Origin: Sedimentisphaerales bacterium
GTDB taxonomy: Bacteria; Planctomycetota; Phycisphaerae; Sedimentisphaerales; Anaerobacaceae
Length of the DNA: 64,000 bases
Reading direction: 5' to 3'
Assembly (NCBI GenBank): GCA_016936075.1
Contig: JAFGPS010000049.1
Span: forward strand, 1-64,000
The notes under the pieces are model-generated. The model made no database searches. It saw only the letters and a program-made list of their open reading frames with translations, and had not been told where the DNA came from. The number at the start of each line of letters is the position of its first letter. Positions within the stretch are counted from its first letter, which is position 1. The translations under genes and the position numbers were made by a program. Of the stretch, positions 60,860-64,000 are shown in pieces.

Positions 60860-63607
60860 TTAAGGTATAATCTTCAAGTTATCAATATAAGGATTTTTTA
60901 CCTGAAGATTTTTAATTGCTTTTAAGCTGAAAGCATAATCAGATGTTAGTTCCAGTGATGTCAGAGCTGGTAAATTGCTTAAATAATCAAGCGACTTATC
61001 TGTGAAATGACCATCCATAATGGTCAGGCGATTTAGTTTTGACAAATCAGCCAGGCATTGTATTCCTTTGTCAGTTATGCCAACTTCACGAAGACATTGA
61101 ATACTTAAAGATTCAAGATTCTTCAAGCCTGATAAATATTTCATTCCATTATCAGTTATACCAAAACCGGAAATTTGTAACCTGTTGAGCTTGGTTAAAT
61201 TTGCAAGACAGGCCCAGTCTTCATCTCGAAACCGTGCAATATTTGAAAGTGATCCATCTCTATAGTTCATTTCAGCATTAAGAAATAGAATCATATCCAC
61301 CAACTCGGTTAAGCCGGAGATATCCATAATTTCGGAATTGTCCTGCTTAATTCCTTGCATATTTAGATATTTTAAGTTTTTGAAATTATTAAGATGTTTC
61401 AATCCAGAGACAGATATTGCATCGCCTCCAATTGCAAGTTCTATCAGGGACTTTAATGGTGCAAGTTCTTCTATTGCTTTGTTTGTCAATCGTTTGCCGG
61501 AAATATTAAGTTGTTTTAGATTTGTTAATTTAGCGATATACTTTATTCCTTCATCACTAATATCCGGCTTAATTACACTTAGTGATTCAAGATTTTTAAG
61601 CTCACTAATATAACGCAAAGACTCGTCGGTAACATTCCTGCTGTTAATAACAAGGCTTTCGAGTCGTTTGCATTTGGCGAGTTCAGCAACTCCCTTATCT
61701 GTATAAGTTCCGCCTACTCTATCAAGGTGTTTCAGCTTACTCATCCGGCCAAGATAACTTAAACCTTCATCACTAAAGGAATCAGGTAAGAATAAAGATT
61801 CAATGTTTTTACATTCCTGCAAATGAGATAAGCCTTCGTCAGAAAGTTTGCCTCTCAATGTACTGAAGGTCTTCAGATTTGGTAAGTTTTTTAAATATTT
61901 AACACCTTCATCAGTTATTCGATTATTCCAATACACATCTATGCTTTCCAATTGAGTCAGCCTGGCAAGATTTTTCATGCCCGAATCGTCGAATTGCTCG
62001 GAATCAATTTTAATTGCTCTCAGTGAAGATACATCTTTAAGGTATAAAGGAGCATTATTTGTGAAATTGCCGCTCAACATCAAATAATTTAAATTAGGGA
62101 GTTCGGAAAGCACCTTCAGTCCTTCGTCTGTTACGCGGACGGCGGGTATCTGGAGAATCCTTAATGATTTCAAATTTGTTAATTGTTTAAGTCCGGCATT
62201 CGTCATAGAGTTATCTTCGCTCATACGAATAACTTGAAGTGATTTAATTTTTCCAACCGCGGCCAGTCCCGAATCATAGACATTAGCTGGCGGACAAAAA
62301 CTCTTGAGCGATTTTAAACCGGCCAGAGATTCCAGTCCTTTGGTGGTAATGTTTGCCCCGTCAATATTCAGCGTTTTCAATTCTGACAAATGTAGAACAT
62401 AAGGCAAACACTTATCGTTCGGACTTTGACCTCCTATAGACCATTTCGGACTTAGAGTTAGTGAATAAATATCATCAGGTTTCAGTTTTTCTAACAGAGA
62501 TAAAGTAGAAGGATTTTGCCATGTCCAGGAATACAGGATTAACTGTAATATTTTACCTTTAGGTATTTTTACATCACCCTGTGCGCTGCCGAAACTTTCC
62601 CATTCGACTTCTTCAAAAGGATTTGGAACATCGGGTGCGGTTCCTTCATCTGCTATCGACAAACGACCTATCGAACGCTCTTTTGGAAAATGCAAAATAC
62701 GTTCACCGGTCTGTGTTTCGACTTGAAGTAAATCTAAAGAAGAATTTGATTCGGCAGGAGCATTTGAATCTGTATTTTTAATCAATCCCTGCCGCACTAA
62801 ATCCCATGCGCTTTGTGTGTTCATAGATGCTTTCAAAGCATTATTTGAGTTATGATATATTGCAACTGAGCCGACCGAAATTGTTATTATCGCCGCGGTA
62901 GCAATTATTTTTGCTTTAATGGCGGTGCTTACTCCTGCTGTTATACTCGCGCCGGTTACTACCTTGCTGCCTGCAATTGCGATTTTTCCGAGTTCTTTCA
63001 TTATAAAAGCCGGAGCGGCCTGGACTATGTTTTCAGTAAGCAGGGCACTCAGAATAGCGGCGGGTACTATCACACCTCGAGATGTTAATTTTTTACGCAA
63101 AGAATCTAATCCTGATTCTATTTTTCGTGATACTGTCGGTTGTGATATATCGAACTTTTCTGCGATTTCAGTCATCTTCTGACCTTCGAAGAAGTGCAGG
63201 ATAATAACCTCTCTTGTCAAAACGTCCAGCTTTTCAATTTCTTCATCGATATAAAACGAAATTTCACGCCAGGCGGCTTTGTTATCTTCGGATTCTGCAT
63301 TTTTGGAATCAGCAGCATATATCAATTCACGTTGTTTTCGTCGCGAATCACTTCGAACAAGATTAATTGCTTTATATGTCGCTACACTGTGCAACCAATT
63401 GGATAGAGAGTCGGTAATTTCCGCCGCATCACAAACCAGTTGGAAAAATGTATCCTGTACCACATCAGCTGCTATTTCTCTGTTTGAAAGGATACGAAGG
63501 CATACTCCATAAACCATTGGGGCATGTTGTTTAATAATTTGAGCAAAAGCCTCTGAGTCACCATTTCCCGAGAAACGTCTCAATAATATAAATTCACTTT
63601 CCGCCAT
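60860..63607 (-). CDS. ECF sigma factor fused to leucine-rich repeats
   Basis: 915 residues. Region 2: NGDSEAFAQIIKQHAPMVYG, IAADVVQDTFFQLVCDAAEI and SNWLHSVATYKAINLVRSD. Region 4: LDVLTREVIILHFFEGQKMT then EIAEKFDISQPTVSRKIESG. Hydrophobic segments about 175-200 and a membrane helix about 231-250. Residues about 330-905 are some 22 leucine-rich repeats with DEGLKxLxxLxNLxxLxLSG-type units (ITDEGVKYLKNLPNLKTF, LSDEGLSHLQECKNIESL). The LRR domain, probably outside, is a likely protein- or glycan-binding sensor. Good ribosome site ggagac. First of the three sigma fusions, transcribed toward the others. Confidence 0.9.
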   Translation of the reverse strand: MAESEFILLRRFSGNGDSEAFAQIIKQHAPMVYGVCLRILSNREIAADVVQDTFFQLVCDAAEITDSLSNWLHSVATYKAINLVRSDSRRKQRELIYAADSKNAESEDNKAAWREISFYIDEEIEKLDVLTREVIILHFFEGQKMTEIAEKFDISQPTVSRKIESGLDSLRKKLTSRGVIVPAAILSALLTENIVQAAPAFIMKELGKIAIAGSKVVTGASITAGVSTAIKAKIIATAAIITISVGSVAIYHNSNNALKASMNTQSAWDLVRQGLIKNTDSNAPAESNSSLDLLQVETQTGERILHFPKERSIGRLSIADEGTAPDVPNPFEEVEWESFGSAQGDVKIPKGKILQLILYSWTWQNPSTLSLLEKLKPDDIYSLTLSPKWSIGGQSPNDKCLPYVLHLSELKTLNIDGANITTKGLESLAGLKSLKSFCPPANVYDSGLAAVGKIKSLQVIRMSEDNSMTNAGLKQLTNLKSLRILQIPAVRVTDEGLKVLSELPNLNYLMLSGNFTNNAPLYLKDVSSLRAIKIDSEQFDDSGMKNLARLTQLESIDVYWNNRITDEGVKYLKNLPNLKTFSTLRGKLSDEGLSHLQECKNIESLFLPDSFSDEGLSYLGRMSKLKHLDRVGGTYTDKGVAELAKCKRLESLVINSRNVTDESLRYISELKNLESLSVIKPDISDEGIKYIAKLTNLKQLNISGKRLTNKAIEELAPLKSLIELAIGGDAISVSGLKHLNNFKNLKYLNMQGIKQDNSEIMDISGLTELVDMILFLNAEMNYRDGSLSNIARFRDEDWACLANLTKLNRLQISGFGITDNGMKYLSGLKNLESLSIQCLREVGITDKGIQCLADLSKLNRLTIMDGHFTDKSLDYLSNLPALTSLELTSDYAFSLKAIKNLQVKNPYIDNLKIIP

Positions 63608-63766
63608 TTTTTAAAGTCTCCATAACGCTATTATATTTGTTTTTCGTTCTCTTTACAAATATAAGTCGTTACCGGAGAAAATATTATTCATCAAAATGCG
63701 AAAGTTTTTAAAAATTCATTACTATTTCATCTGAAACGGTACTTTTTTAATCTAAAAAACGCATGA

Positions 63767-63838
63767 TTGTCATTCCGCACTTGTTGCGGAATCCAGAAAA
63801 TAACCAAATATGGATTCCCGCCTTCGCGAGAATGACAA
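63767..63838. repeat. Palindromic dispersed repeat (REP/MITE-like) with two inverted arms
   Basis: Arm 1 (63767-63795) runs ttgtcattccgcac...gcggaatcca and arm 2 (63811-63838) is its imperfect reverse complement, tggattcccgcc...gagaatgacaa. The outer ttgtcattc/gaatgacaa and inner aatcca/tggatt are exact. Each arm also folds on itself. Similar short inverted repeats are dispersed in many bacterial genomes. A solo half lies at 83-102. Confidence 0.7.
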
Positions 63839-63863
63839 AGTCGTATTTTCCGTGAATGGCTAA

Positions 63864-64000
63864 TTAATCTTTTATTTTTTCATCCAGTTCAGTTATTGAA
63901 AATCCCTCGGCGGTGACAATGTGATTTTTGTCTGTTAATATCAACCAGGGAACAGATTGTACTCCCCAACCATATCCAAGTCCTTTTAAACGAACTGTGC
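63864..64000 (-). CDS. C-terminal fragment of a thioredoxin/redoxin-like protein
   Basis: The last 45 residues of a protein whose start lies beyond the window. Reading shows GYGWGVQSVPWLILTDKNHI followed by VTAEGFSITELDEKI and the stop. A Val-Pro turn followed by a hydrophobic beta strand and an acidic final helix is typical for the C-terminal half of the thioredoxin fold in TlpA/ResA/AhpC-TSA-type proteins. The redox-active Cys pair is not in view, so this is a family-level call only. Confidence 0.7.
   Translation of the reverse strand, partial: TVRLKGLGYGWGVQSVPWLILTDKNHIVTAEGFSITELDEKIKD

Noticed and set aside
1-64000. CRISPR arrays, tRNA, rRNA, tmRNA, integrase or transposase genes.
   Set aside because: Reading the gaps on both strands gave no regularly spaced repeats, no cloverleaf-like segments and no transposase or integrase motifs. 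Short or divergent RNA genes could be missed by eye.

Overview
The window looks like chromosome of an anaerobic, A+T-leaning planctomycete, probably of the class Phycisphaerae. This is an inference from gene content. The support is: several PQQ-like beta-propeller proteins opening with DWPQYLGPDRN- or NWPxFRGPG-type sequences, an ECF sigma factor paired with a Ser/Thr kinase, sigma factors fused to membrane and repeat domains, a dockerin-like GDLDLNGxVNEDD tail, a prepilin-type secreted protein, a DUF1593 protein and a TIGR03790 protein. I saw no rRNA, tRNA, CRISPR array or transposase. No gene-free stretch exceeds 300 bases; the largest gaps are 63608-63863 and 25866-26107.

Layout. (1) 160-11551, plus strand: an NHL-type propeller, an unknown secreted protein and a DUF1593 enzyme-like protein. 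These are followed by a tightly coupled redox operon: Tat-exported polyferredoxin, NapH-like membrane Fe-S protein, membrane-anchored propeller, NuoE-NuoF-ferredoxin fusion, and a 2Fe-2S/GltD-like flavoprotein. Together they could move electrons between NAD(H) and the outer face of the membrane. (2) 11696-23115, plus: an ECF sigma factor and its Ser/Thr kinase, five PQQ-like propellers (one truncated), a second ECF sigma factor lying between two near-identical propellers, and a cysteine-rich membrane protein. (3) 23223-36871: a surface-glycan locus with phosphoglycosyl transferase, VanZ-like protein, ABC-2 exporter, glycosyltransferases, FkbM methyltransferase and three polytopic GT-C-like proteins. 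It is visibly richer in A+T than its surroundings. (4) 37063-39820: clpX, an orphan adenine-type DNA methyltransferase and a small lipoprotein. (5) 44796-39875, minus: a metal-uptake ABC operon headed by a dockerin-tailed secreted protein and a pseudopilin. (6) 44952-50908, plus: cupin, a four-PAS histidine kinase with two tandem-duplicated response regulators, smpB, a DUF1844 gene, trpC and a half-size TauE-like protein. (7) 53887-51013, minus: response regulator, AraC/GyrI regulator, GyrI-like protein and DJ-1/PfpI protein. (8) 63607-54085, minus: three consecutive ECF sigma factors, each fused to membrane segments and a different C-terminal domain (leucine-rich repeats, carboxypeptidase-regulatory-like repeats, polytopic membrane domain), then a GerMN/Gmad2 protein. 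The C-terminal end of a thioredoxin-fold protein enters at the right edge.

The strongest candidates for undescribed biology are the redox operon that couples NAD(H)-type Fe-S flavoproteins to a NapGH-like membrane module and propellers, and the run of three membrane-tethered sigma factors. A clean molecular-evolution example is the response-regulator duplication, which kept the same 32-base overlap and frame offset at both junctions. All functional statements come from reading the sequence and knowledge of protein families; no search was run.
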